This document shows, in pieces, positions 22,742-32,700 of a stretch of 64,000 nucleotides of DNA. Below the pieces are notes generated by a model. The model was given only the letters and a program-made list of their open reading frames with translations. It searched no databases and was not told where the DNA came from. Position 1 is the first letter of the stretch. Each line of letters starts with the position of its first letter. The position numbers were made by a program, and so were the translations under genes. The DNA is from Pseudomonadota bacterium. Lineage in GTDB: Bacteria > Pseudomonadota > Gammaproteobacteria > Xanthomonadales > Xanthomonadaceae. The DNA lies in assembly GCA_020161335.1 (NCBI GenBank), contig JAIUOJ010000003.1:19735-83734 (forward strand), given 5' to 3'.

Positions 22742-22765
22742 GGGTCAGGTTCAATTTTCGGTCCC
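22742..22765. repeat. Short direct repeat, copy 1
   Basis: This 24-base block beginning GGGTCAGGTTCAATTTTCGG matches 18 of 24 positions of the block at 23778-23801 in the same orientation. The two copies bracket the DUF3883 gene. They resemble REP/transposon-end debris seen around RAYT-type elements in related genomes (from memory). Confidence 0.5.
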
Positions 22766-22786
22766 ATCATTGCTCGTCGGCGACGC

Positions 22787-23638
22787 CTACCCCGTTAACT
22801 GTGCCAAGAAGGTCGTCGTATCCAGCTTGCAGTGGGCATCGATGGCACCGGGTAGGTTGAATACGCGCGGGCGCTTGCGGAACTCGAATACGCGATAGAG
22901 CTGGTAGCGCTCGGAATCGGCGTTGGAGCGGGCCAGCTCGTTCCGCGACACGAAGAAGGGCGTGAGTTCGCCAAAGGCCGTGGTCTTGACCTCGATCAGG
23001 CGCTCGCGGCCGTCCGTCTCAAAGGACAGCACATCGAAACCAAGGCCATCCCCCTGCGTCTCCGACACGTGCTCGATGCGGTTGGCAAGCGTCTTGTAGC
23101 CCGCCGCGTGCAGCCGCTGCGCCTCCAGCTCCATCACGAACAGCTCGCCGGCCTTGCCTAGCGATCGGTTGTGCGATTCGCGGGCGAGATAGTCGCGACG
23201 TGCCGGCGAGAAGCGCGGTGCGTACTGCGATGGTGCTTCTTTCACGCGCTTGGGCTCGGGCCTCGGAACCCATGCACCTACATCCATCGGTGTCTCGGTA
23301 ACCGTGGCCGGCCGTGTGACGGCGTGCTCCGCTGCCACCTGCAGGGTCTGGCGCCCAAGCAACTGTGCCTCGATCACCTCGAGCAACAACAGCTGATAGT
23401 TCGCCAAGGCCTTGTAGCCACTGACGGTTGGCCACTGCAGTTCCTGCATCACGGCGCTGACGTTACGAAACTTGTACTCGACCGAGGCCTTACTGCGCCC
23501 GTCCAGCTTCTGCATCAGCGCCTGGATGCGGGCCGACTTGTTGAATTGCTGGCCGTTGAGCTCCAGCTCGAGCATCTGCAGGTAATCGGCAACGCACGCC
23601 TCAACCTCCAGCCGCGACCAGTCTTCGCCTGTCGCCAC
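22787..23638 (-). CDS. DUF3883 domain protein (nuclease-like fold)
   Basis: This 283-residue protein has a C-terminal DUF3883 domain at about residues 155-275. The block runs SLGKAGELFVMELE, then GLGFDVLSFETDGRERLIEVKTT, then YQLYRVFEF. The pattern E...FD...IEVKTT is that of PD-(D/E)XK-like restriction folds, with D, E and K in the right order, so a nucleic-acid role is plausible but unproven. DUF3883 often occurs in defence and restriction genes. The N-terminal 100 residues (SARIQALMQKLDGRSKASVEYKFRNVSAVM) resemble the helical domains seen with HNH-type proteins. It lies tail-to-tail with fic in the accessory insert, flanked by related short repeats. Start at ATG 23638. Confidence 0.82.
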   Translation of the reverse strand: MATGEDWSRLEVEACVADYLQMLELELNGQQFNKSARIQALMQKLDGRSKASVEYKFRNVSAVMQELQWPTVSGYKALANYQLLLLEVIEAQLLGRQTLQVAAEHAVTRPATVTETPMDVGAWVPRPEPKRVKEAPSQYAPRFSPARRDYLARESHNRSLGKAGELFVMELEAQRLHAAGYKTLANRIEHVSETQGDGLGFDVLSFETDGRERLIEVKTTAFGELTPFFVSRNELARSNADSERYQLYRVFEFRKRPRVFNLPGAIDAHCKLDTTTFLAQLTG

Positions 23639-23777
23639 GTGTCATCTCCCCTTGGCGCAACAGCGCCAGGGTATCGGGCGGGCGACTGCCTGACCAGGAG
23701 GCCGGCCCATTGGGTATTAGCGTCGAAGCGATCGGAGAACGCGGCGGGGCTGTCATCGCTCGGGCACCCTGAGAACA

Positions 23778-23801
23778 GAGTCAGAGCCAACTTTCGGCCC
23801 C
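23778..23801. repeat. Short direct repeat, copy 2
   Basis: GAGTCAGAGCCAACTTTCGG plus CCCC is the second copy of the repeat at 22742-22765. Just downstream, 23839-23852 (GGGGTCTGACCCTT) holds the small palindrome GGGTC-T-GACCC and reads AAGGGTCAG on the other strand, echoing the start of copy 1. This supports a repeat-mediated origin of the segment. Confidence 0.5.
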
Positions 23802-23865
23802 CACTCCTGCAACCCCGCGGCCCCTTGCCGTATCTGCTGGGGTCTGACCCTTGCGAGCCACGCCC

Positions 23866-25308
23866 ATGCTACGCACCCGCGCCCTGTTCCTCGCCTGCTG
23901 CCTGCCGCTGACGCTGCTGGCGCAGGCGCCTGCCGCGCCCACGGGCGAAACTCCGCCCGCGCCAGCGTCGAGCACCGCCAACGACGCCGCCACCGACCCC
24001 GCCCGCCTGGCCCTCGACGCCTGGCTGGCGGCGTTCAACGCTGGCGATCGTGCGCCGCTGGAGGCGTATCGCGACCGTTGGGATGCGGGCATGGACGTGG
24101 ACCGGATGCTGGCGTTCCGTGGCGAGACGGGTGGCTTCCGCCTGGTGCGCCACGAGGCGTCCGAGCCGGGCAAGGCCCGCGCGCTGCTGCAGGAGCGTGA
24201 GTCGGATACCGTCGCGCGGATGGAGATGGTGGTGGCGCCAGGCAAAGCGGCGCACCTGGAGATCCGTCCGATCGATCCGCCCGAGGACTTGCGGGTGGCA
24301 CGCATGACGGCGGGCGATGCCATCGCCGCGCTGGTTGCGAAGGCCGACGCACAGGCCGCGAAGGATGCGTTCTCGGGCGTGCTGCTGGTGGCCGACGGCG
24401 ACGACGTGCTGCTGCAGCGTGCGTGGAACCGTTCCGGCGCGCCGGCGGGGGCGCCGGTCACGCCGGACACCAAGTTCCGCATCGGTTCGATGAACAAGAT
24501 GTTTACCGCGGTGGCCACGCTGCAGCTGGTGCAGGCCGGCAAGCTGTCGCTGGACGGCACGGTGGGCGATTACCTGCCGGGCTATCCGAACGCCGAGATC
24601 GCGAAGGTGACCGTGCGGCAGTTGCTCACGCACTCCGGGGGCACCGGCGATTTCTTCGGTCCGGAGTTCGACGCCCGGCGGCTGTCGCTGAAAACGCACG
24701 ACGACTACGTGCGCCTGTTCGGCGCGCGTGGCCCGACGCATCCGCCGGGCGCGGAGCAGCGCTACTCCAACTATGGCTTCCTGCTGCTGGGCGCGATCAT
24801 CGAGCACGCCAGCGGCCAGTCTTACTACGATTACGTCGAGGCGCACGTGTTCGCGCCCGCCGGGATGCGCGACACCGGCTCGCTGCCGGAAGAGGTCTCG
24901 GTGCCGGGCCGGGCGACCGCTTACACGCGCAAGGACGGTGCGTGGGTGGATGCCGCCGACACGCTGCCGTATCGCGGCACGGCGGCGGGGGGTGGCTACA
25001 GTACCGCTGGCGACCTGCTGAAGTTCGCGCGTGCGCTGCTCGACGGGCGCCTGCTGTCGCCTGCGCTGCTGGCCGAAGCCACGCGCAACCAGACGCCGTG
25101 GTACGGCTACGGGTTCATGTCGCGCGAGCAGGACGGCGTGCACATGTTCGGCCATGGCGGCGGTGCGCCAGGCATGAACGGCGACCTGCGTGTCTATCCG
25201 GCGCAGGGGCGGGTGGTGGTGGCGCTGGCCAACGTGGACCCGCCCGCTGCGGAGCGTCTGGTCGACTACTACCTGCTGCGGATGCCTGCAACAACGCCCG
25301 TGCGCTGA
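23866..25308 (+). CDS. Secreted serine hydrolase, beta-lactamase/class C PBP family
   Basis: This 480-residue exported protein has a signal peptide ending near LLAQAPA. An N-terminal region of about 140 residues (DAWLAAFNAGDRAPLEAYRDRW, resembling an NTF2/DUF-type accessory domain) precedes the serine hydrolase domain. The nucleophile motif is S208-M-N-K211 in FRIGSMNKMFTA, the tyrosine motif is YSNYG, and the KTG-equivalent is HGGGAPG near the end. It would act on beta-lactams, D-amino peptides or small esters in the periplasm. ATG 23866 is preferred over TTG 23851. The gene stands alone at the right edge of the accessory insert. Confidence 0.9.
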   Translation: MLRTRALFLACCLPLTLLAQAPAAPTGETPPAPASSTANDAATDPARLALDAWLAAFNAGDRAPLEAYRDRWDAGMDVDRMLAFRGETGGFRLVRHEASEPGKARALLQERESDTVARMEMVVAPGKAAHLEIRPIDPPEDLRVARMTAGDAIAALVAKADAQAAKDAFSGVLLVADGDDVLLQRAWNRSGAPAGAPVTPDTKFRIGSMNKMFTAVATLQLVQAGKLSLDGTVGDYLPGYPNAEIAKVTVRQLLTHSGGTGDFFGPEFDARRLSLKTHDDYVRLFGARGPTHPPGAEQRYSNYGFLLLGAIIEHASGQSYYDYVEAHVFAPAGMRDTGSLPEEVSVPGRATAYTRKDGAWVDAADTLPYRGTAAGGGYSTAGDLLKFARALLDGRLLSPALLAEATRNQTPWYGYGFMSREQDGVHMFGHGGGAPGMNGDLRVYPAQGRVVVALANVDPPAAERLVDYYLLRMPATTPVR

Positions 25309-25724
25309 GCGTGACGCGGACTGTCGTCTTCACGCCCTTACGTTGTCGCCGGGATGGCATTGCGGTGTCTGCAGGTTGATGCGCTGCCGGGACGCGCCGT
25401 CGGGCGTGGATTGATGGGTCGTGTTGCATCATCGTCATGGATGCGAGGCCTCGTCCTGATGATGCGCGAGACTTCAAGAATGAGCGCGTAACCCTCTGCC
25501 TGGTGCGGGCAGGCGGGGCGACAGGTGAAGTTTGATGCGTCTGGCCGAGATGCGTGTCACGGCATCGATGGCTGCAGGCACAGGGCGACACAGGGCGTCG
25601 TCCTGCTTTTCACCAGGACTTAACTCGTTTGCGCGGGCGACGGGTTGCACGCATCACTTGGCCTGCTGCAACAGGAAGCCGGCATGGGCTAGCATAAGCG
25701 CGGCTTCAGGATCATGTTCCCCAC
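25309..25724. other. Intergenic region before the OmpR-type regulator
   Basis: These 416 bases show no credible protein in any frame. GGCTAGCATAAG near 25688-25699 contains a TAGCAT -10-like box about 30 bases before the regulator's GTG. No clear -35, riboswitch fold or T-run terminator was seen. Confidence 0.45.
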
Positions 25725-26453
25725 GTGCACCGAAGAAGGACGCAGGCTCCGATCATCGACGATGAGGTGACTCCATCACTCGCTGTTGTCGAGGATGACG
25801 TGGAGTTGCGCGAGAAGATCATGGTGCCCGCGCTGCAGGATGCGGGCTTCAACGTGGAAGGCCTGTCCAACGCCCTGGAACTGTATCGACGCTGGTCGGC
25901 CGCGCCGTTCGAGCTGGTGCTGCTGGACGTGGGGCTCCCCGACGAGGATGGGGTCGAGATCGCACGGCACCTGCGGGCGTTGACGCCTTCGCCGGGCATC
26001 GTGCTCTACACCGGACACGGGCACATCGCCGATCGTCTGCGCGGCCTGCGATCGGGTGCCGACGCCTATCTCGTCAAGCCGCTCGACATGGACGTCGTCG
26101 TCGAGACATTGCACAACCTGCGGACCCGGTTGAGGGGAAGTGCCGGAGTGGAGGCGCGCGCGGACGGCCGCTGGTCATTGGATCGACACGGCTGGTCACT
26201 GGCTGCGCCATCGGGAAGTTCGCTGGCGCTGAACCAGGCCGAGCGACAGATCTTGCGGGTGCTGATGGCGACGCCCGGCGAGCCTGTGCCCCGCGAAGCG
26301 CTGATTGCCAGCCTGACCGGCGACGTGTCCGGTTTCGATCCGCACCGGCTCGAGATGCTGATCTATCGATTGCGCCGCAAGTGCCTGCAAACGTGCGGGC
26401 AAGCGTTGCCGCTGCAAGCGGTGCGCGGCGTGGGCTACCTGTTCGAGCCCTGA
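25725..26453 (+). CDS. OmpR-type response regulator with divergent winged-helix output
   Basis: This 242-residue protein starts at GTG 25725; GTG 25767 (VTPSLAVVEDD) is an alternative that begins right at the receiver. The receiver spans about 19-135, with phospho-acceptor D68 in LLDVGLPDEDG and lysine in YLVKPLDMD. The output half (SSLALNQAERQILRVLMATPGEPVPREALIASL, then DPHRLEMLIYRLRRKCLQ, then LQAVRGVGYLFEP) is a PhoB/OmpR winged helix. No kinase gene is next to it. Downstream are the giant DUF11 gene and its partners, with an orphan histidine kinase at the far end (38289-39701), so it may regulate that cluster. Confidence 0.88.
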   Translation: MHRRRTQAPIIDDEVTPSLAVVEDDVELREKIMVPALQDAGFNVEGLSNALELYRRWSAAPFELVLLDVGLPDEDGVEIARHLRALTPSPGIVLYTGHGHIADRLRGLRSGADAYLVKPLDMDVVVETLHNLRTRLRGSAGVEARADGRWSLDRHGWSLAAPSGSSLALNQAERQILRVLMATPGEPVPREALIASLTGDVSGFDPHRLEMLIYRLRRKCLQTCGQALPLQAVRGVGYLFEP

Positions 26454-26763
26454 ACCGCGGCAGCCCCGCGCCTGCGGGTCGTGCGGGGCGGGCGCGAACC
26501 GAAACTCACGCGACGTGAGTTTCGGTGAGGCAGACGAGATTGATGCGCCCTTGGCGCAACCCTACAGTGCGCGCGCTTTCGATGTGTCACGTGGGCGAGG
26601 TGTTTGGGTCCCCACGTGTTCAAGTCCGGTCAGGGGATGGAGCCTCGTGCTCACTGTTGTACCCATCAGGTTCTGCATGTCCCCGCTGTGATGAACAGGG
26701 CGAAGGTCGGCTGCGGCGCATCTCCGTGCCCGTCGAGCCGCTGACTTTCCAAGGGGGTTGCAC
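26454..26763. other. Long leader before the giant DUF11 gene
   Basis: These 310 bases lack a coding signal. They contain a perfect 13-bp dyad near the left end (26498-26526) and the ribosome site AAGGGGG just before the GTG start. The remaining 230 bases could be a long 5' leader; I recognise no known riboswitch in it. Confidence 0.45.
26498..26526. promoter_or_regulatory. Perfect 13-bp inverted repeat (operator or terminator)
   Basis: Arms ACCGAAACTCACG (26498-26510) and CGTGAGTTTCGGT (26514-26526) pair perfectly around CGA. It begins 45 bases after the regulator stop. No T-run follows, so a classical intrinsic terminator is unlikely. A binding site for the adjacent regulator is an alternative. 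Confidence 0.55.
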
Positions 26764-29700
26764 GTGCTTTCGATTTCTTTCCGGCGAGCCGGAACGGCTG
26801 CCGCAGGGGTGGTGCTGGCGTTGACGGCTGGCGTGGCGGGGCTGTTGTCTCCGCCGCTGCACGCGCAGTCGGCATCCCGGACCAACGTGGCCACGATCGC
26901 GGCGCCCGCCGGTGCCAACGACATCGACCCCGCCAACAACACCGGCCGCGCCACGGTCACGCTCGCTGCCGCGAACGCCTACAGCTTCTGCCCGGCGCCC
27001 CACGGCACGGCGCCTTCCAATGCGATCTACGGCGTTGGCGCCGGCGGCAACATCCGCCGCCTGGAAGCGGGCGCCTCCAGCGATGTGGTCGTGCCTGAAC
27101 TGGCGCTTCCGTCCAGCGTCACCGGGCAGCTCAACGCCCTGATGATCGACCGGTCGCGGGACCGGATGCTGGTGCACACGCCCGGCGCGCTGTGGGCCTT
27201 CGACAGCGCCAACGGCGGTTGGTATGCAGCCACCACGACCAATGTGTCCAGCGATTTCCCGCGCGGCGGCTTCGACGCCAATGGCGTGGGCTACATGGTC
27301 CGAGGCAACAGCGTCACCCCGGAGGTCGTGCGCATCCAGGCCGACGCCACCGGCTTCGGTTACACCGCCACGCCCCACGGCAACCTCAGCTACGACGTCG
27401 CGCCCACCAACAACAGCTCCGGCGACCTGGCTTTCGACGGCGATGGCCAGGGCTGGCTGGTGGCGGGCCAGGACATCTATCGCGTCGACTTCATCAACCC
27501 CAACCCGGTCGCGGTGCGCCAGGCGCGCCCACTGTTCAACGGTTCACCGGTGACGTGGAACTGGGCGGGTGCGGCGTTCGGCCCGGACGGCCTGCTGTAC
27601 CTCGGGCGCAACGACACGGGTTACTACCGCTACGACCCCGCCACGGGCGCGGTCACGGCGGTTGCCACGCTGCCCAACGACCAGTCGCGCGACCTCGCCT
27701 CCTGTGCCTTCCCGGTGCCCCCCGAAGCCGAACTGGGCGTCGTCAAGTCGCTGGCGCAGGTCAACGGCGTGGCTTACGTGCCGGGCAGTCCGGTGTCCGC
27801 CGGCGACGTGCTGACCTACGCCATCACCCTCGGCAACACCGGCGCGGCCGTCGGCACGCTGTATCCGGGTAACGTGCTCGAAACCGTGCCCGCCAATACC
27901 ACCTACGTGGCCGCCGGCAACGCGTTCACGCAGGCCGCGGGCGCGCAATGGACGATCGCCAGTGCGGTCAACGTGCCGGCGGGCGGCAATGCCGTGCTGA
28001 ACTTCGTGGTGCGTGTGAATGATCCGTTGCCCGCCGGCGTCACCAGCGTGGCCAACAACGTCACCTTCGCGCCCGGCGAACCCATCGACTGCGCCGATCC
28101 GGACAACACCTGCTCGGTGACGACACCGGTCGGGCCGAACATCGCCACCACCAAGACCTCGAATCCGGCCACTGGCAGCAACGTCAATCCCGGCCAGACC
28201 ATCACCTACACGCTGGGCGTGGTGGTGTCGAACGCGTCCACCACGGCACCGCTCACCCTGACCGACACCCTCGGCGCGGGACTGGGCTTCGGCGCGGTGA
28301 CGAACGCGGGGGCCTTCGCCTGCAACGCCGCCAATCCGCTGGTCTGCACGCTGCCGGCCGGCACGCCGACTGGCAGCTATGCCGTGACCTACACCGCGAC
28401 CGTGGACGCGGGTGTCTCGCCCGGCACGACCGTGGCCAACAGCGTCGCGACCGATCCGACCAACAACGGTGGCGACGCCAATCCAGGTTGCCCGGTTGCG
28501 GCGCCATGCACCACCGAACACATCGTCGTCGCGGCACCGAACCTGGTGATCGCCAAGACCGGCCCGGCAAGCGCAGCCGTCGGCGCGCCATACGCGTACC
28601 AGATCGTCGTCACCAACGACGGCGGCACGGCGACCACGGCGGATGCGACGGTGTCCGATGTCGTGCCCGCCGGCCTGACGATCGACTCGGCGACGGGCTG
28701 CACGATCGCCGGCCAATCGGTCACCTGCATCGTGCCGGCGGGACTGTCGAACGTGGCACCGAACAACACGGCGAGCTTCACGATCAACGTCACCCCGCAA
28801 GCCTCGACAGCGGGCACCACGGTGACCAACGTCGCCAGCGTCACCGGCGGCGGCGATCCGGACTGCGTGGCGGCGGGCGACTGCGTCAGCCCGCCGGTGG
28901 ATACCACCATCGGTGCGCCGAACCTGGTGATCGCGAAGAGCGGTCCGGCGAATGCAACCGTGGGCACGGCCTACGACTACGTGCTGACCGTGACCAACAC
29001 CGGCAGCGCGGCGACCACGGCACCGGCGACCGTGTCCGATACCTTGCCGACCGGGCTGGCGATCAACACCGCCGGCGGCTGCACGTTCGCCGGACTGACG
29101 GCAACTTGCGCGGTACCGACGGGCCTGGCGGTGGGCGATTCGGCGAGTTTCACGATCAACGTCACGCCGCAAGCCTCGACGGCGGGCACCACGGTGACCA
29201 ACGTCGCCAGCGTCACCGGCGGCGGCGATCCGGACTGTGTGGCGGCGGGCGACTGCGTCAGCCCGCCGGTGGATACCACCATCGGTGCGCCGAACCTGGT
29301 GATCGCGAAGAGCGGTCCGGCCAATGCAACCGTGGGCGTGGCCTATGCCTACACCCTCACCGTGACCAACACCGGTGTGTCGGCGACCGCGGATGCGACG
29401 GTGATCGATACGGTGCCGGCGGGCCTGACGATCAACTCCGTGGTGCCTGGCTTCTGCGCGGCAGCGGGCCAGAACGTCACGTGCACGATTCCGCAGGTCG
29501 ACCTGGCCGTGGGCGCGTCGCCGGTAGTCATCACGATCAACGTCACCCCGCAAGCCTCGACGGCGGGCACCACGGTGACCAACGTCGCCAGCGTCACCGG
29601 CGGCGGCGATCCGGACTGCGTGGCGGCGGGCGACTGCGTCAGCCCGCCGGTGGACACGCAGGTCGCGCGACCGCTGCTGACGTTCAGCAAGTCGTCCGAC

Positions 29701-32700
29701 CCCGTCTCCGGCGGCGACGTGGAAGTGGGCCAGGTCATCACCTATACGCTGAGCGTGACCGTGGCCGCCGCCCCGACGCTGAGCGACGTGGTGCTCACCG
29801 ACACCGTCGGCGCAGGGCTGGGCAACCTCACCGTGACCAGCCCGGGTGTGTTCACGGGTGGCTTCACGGGAAGCACGGGCACCTTCACGCTGGCCTCGGG
29901 CGCAGCGCCGGGCACCTATGCCGTGGTGTACACCGCGACGGTGCAGCCGGATGCGGGCACGACCGTGGACAACAGCGTCCAGGCTACCGGCGGGAATCCG
30001 CCGCCCGGTTCGGGCCAGCCGCCCGCGCCGCAGCCGACGTGCGATCCAGCCTGTGCGACCGAGCACGCCGTGGCCAGGCCGGCGGTGGCCGTCGTCAAGA
30101 CCGCCAACCCGTTGCCCGGCACGGACGTCGCCGCCGGTGACGTGATCACCTACGGCCTCACTGTTGCGGTGGCGAACGCTTCGCTCCTGAGCGACGTGGT
30201 GCTGACCGACACGCTGGGTGCGGGCCTGACCTTCGGCTCGGTGACCAGCGCGGGTGCCTTCACCTGCGGCGGGGTCAATCCGCTGGTGTGCACGCTGCCA
30301 GCGGGCACGGCGCCGGGTTCCTACGCATTGCAGTACACGGCAACGGTGGATGCGTCGGCGGACACGACGGTCCGGAACGACGTCCAGGCGACCGGTGGCA
30401 ACGACCCGCTGGATCCGGACAATCCGCAACCGGACTGCACGAGCTGCAGTACCGAGCACGACGTTGTCGCGCCGACGATCAGCGTGACGAAGTCCTCCAC
30501 GCCCGGCAGCGGCAACGAAGTGCGCGTGGGCGACACGCTTGCCTACACGCTGACGGTCACGGTGGCGAACTCGGCCACGCGCGACGTGCTGACCCTGACC
30601 GACACCCTCGGCGCGGGCCTGACCTTCGGCGCGGTGACCGACGCGGGAGCGTTCAGCTGCAGTGGTGTGCTGGTCTGCACGCTGCCCGCCGGCACTGCGG
30701 CCGGCACCTATCCGGTGACCTACACCGCGACGGTCGACCCAGACGCGACGCGGATCGTGAGGAACGTGGTCACCGCGACCGGCGGCACTGGCAACAGCGG
30801 TTCACCGCCGACGTGCGCGAGCTGCGACACCGAGCACCTGCTGGCGGCGCCGCGCGTGCTGCTCGCCAAGAGCGCCACGCCTGGGGCCGGTGCCCAGGTC
30901 AGTGTCGGCGACGTCATCGAGTACACGTTGACGGTCACGATCGAGAACTCCGCCACGCTCGCGGAGGTGCGCCTGACCGACACGCCCGGGGCGGGGTTGG
31001 CGTTGGGCGCGATGCCCGCGGGCTGCGCGATGCAGGGCGCGACTGCGGTCTGCACACTGCCGGCCGGAACCGTGCCGGGTCTCTACACGTTCACCTATCC
31101 GGCGACCGTGACCGCGGATGCGAACGGGCAGGTAAGGAACGTCGTCGCCGGCTCGGGCGGCGGTGGTGATGCTCCGGAGTGCACCGCCTGCGAGACCGCG
31201 CACGAGCTGGTCGACGACGCGCAGCTTCGCATCGTCAAGGCGGCAGCGGTGCGCAATGCGAAGGTCGGCGACCTCGTCCGCTACACGCTGACGGTCGAGA
31301 ACGTGGGCGCGGTGAACATTTCCGGCGCGACCGTCGTCGATACCCCGCCGGCCGGCTTCACCTACGTCGAAGGTTCGATGGCGGTGGCCGACCGTGACAA
31401 CGAGTTCACCCTGGCCGGGAAGTATCCGTTGCGCATCGACGGACTGGACATCGACGCCGGGGCGCGCGCGACCATCGTCTACCTGCTGCGCGTGGGCGCC
31501 GGCGTGAAGCCGGGCGTGCACGTCAACCAGGCAGTGGCGCTCAACGACACGGGGACTCCGATCTCCAATATCGCCACCGCGCAGGTCACGCTCGACGGCG
31601 ATCCGTTGCTTGACGACAGCCTGGTCTTCGGCACGGTCTTCGACGACCGCGACGGTGACGGCTGGCAGGATCGCGCCGACCTGACCGACGTGCGCGTGCA
31701 GGGCGGCTTCGCCCCGAGCGCCTACATCGCCGGTTCGACCACGATCGACCGCGGCGACGGGCCGCAGCCGGTGGCCGACGCCAGCGCGCCGCTGCTGCAT
31801 GGCATCGACGTGGGCGCGATTGCGGCCCGCCAGTCGGAAGGCGATCCGGTGGACGCGCATCGCGTGACGATCCGCCAGCGCCTGGCCTCGGCCGACTTCA
31901 CCGACGACTTCGTGCTGACCAGCGCACAGGGCGTCACGGTGCACATGGACGCCGCCGGCAGCACCACGCTGGTGCGTTCGGGTGAAGCCGGAAAGGGCCT
32001 CAACGCCGCCGAGCCGACGGTACAGCGCGTGGTGTCCGCGGTGGACGGCGGCTTCGAGCTGGCGTACGTCATCTCCAACGCCGGCATCGACGAGCGCGGC
32101 CTCCCGGGCGTGCGCATCGCCTCGGTGGAGGGCCTGCTGATCGAGACCGACCAGTACGGACGCTATCACCTCGTCGACGTGCACGGCGGTGACTGGGCCC
32201 ACGGACGCAACTTCCTGCTCAAGGTCGATTCGGCCACGTTGCCGGCGGGCGCGGAGTTCACCACGGAGAACCCGCGCGTTCGCCGCGTGACCCCGGGCAT
32301 CCCGGTGCGCTTCGACTTTGGCGTGAAGCAGCCCGTGCAGGTGCTGGAGGGCGGCGCGCGCAAGGTCGAACTCGAGCTGGGCGAGGTGATCTTCGCCCCG
32401 GCCAGCGCCGAGGTGCGCGAGGCCTATCTGCCGGCGATCCGCAAGATGGCCGAACAGGTGGACGCGCATCGCGGTGGCGACATCGTGATCGTCGCTGACG
32501 GCAGCAGCCAGGCACTGGCCATCGCCCGTGCCGCCGCAGTGCGCGGCGCGCTCGAGGACATGGTCGACGCGGAGGCGCGGACGGGCCTGCGCGTGGTCCT
32601 GCGCACGCAGGTGGACGATCCGCACAGCATGGTCGCGGGCATCGACGCCGGTGGCGCGCTGCTCGGCACGGTGCTGTTCGATACCGATAAGTCGGACATC

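Noticed and set aside
22742-23852. A complete insertion sequence
   Set aside because: No transposase gene lies between the repeats; only short related blocks are present, so at most a remnant is supported.
28773-29657. Regularly spaced repeats as a CRISPR array
   Set aside because: The repeats are 193 bases, in frame, and encode DUF11 domain sequence. They have no short repeat-spacer pattern and no cas genes.
27544-30459. A 971-codon open frame antisense to the DUF11 repeats
   Set aside because: Its repeats simply mirror the sense-strand repeats, and the product is arginine- and histidine-rich with no features.
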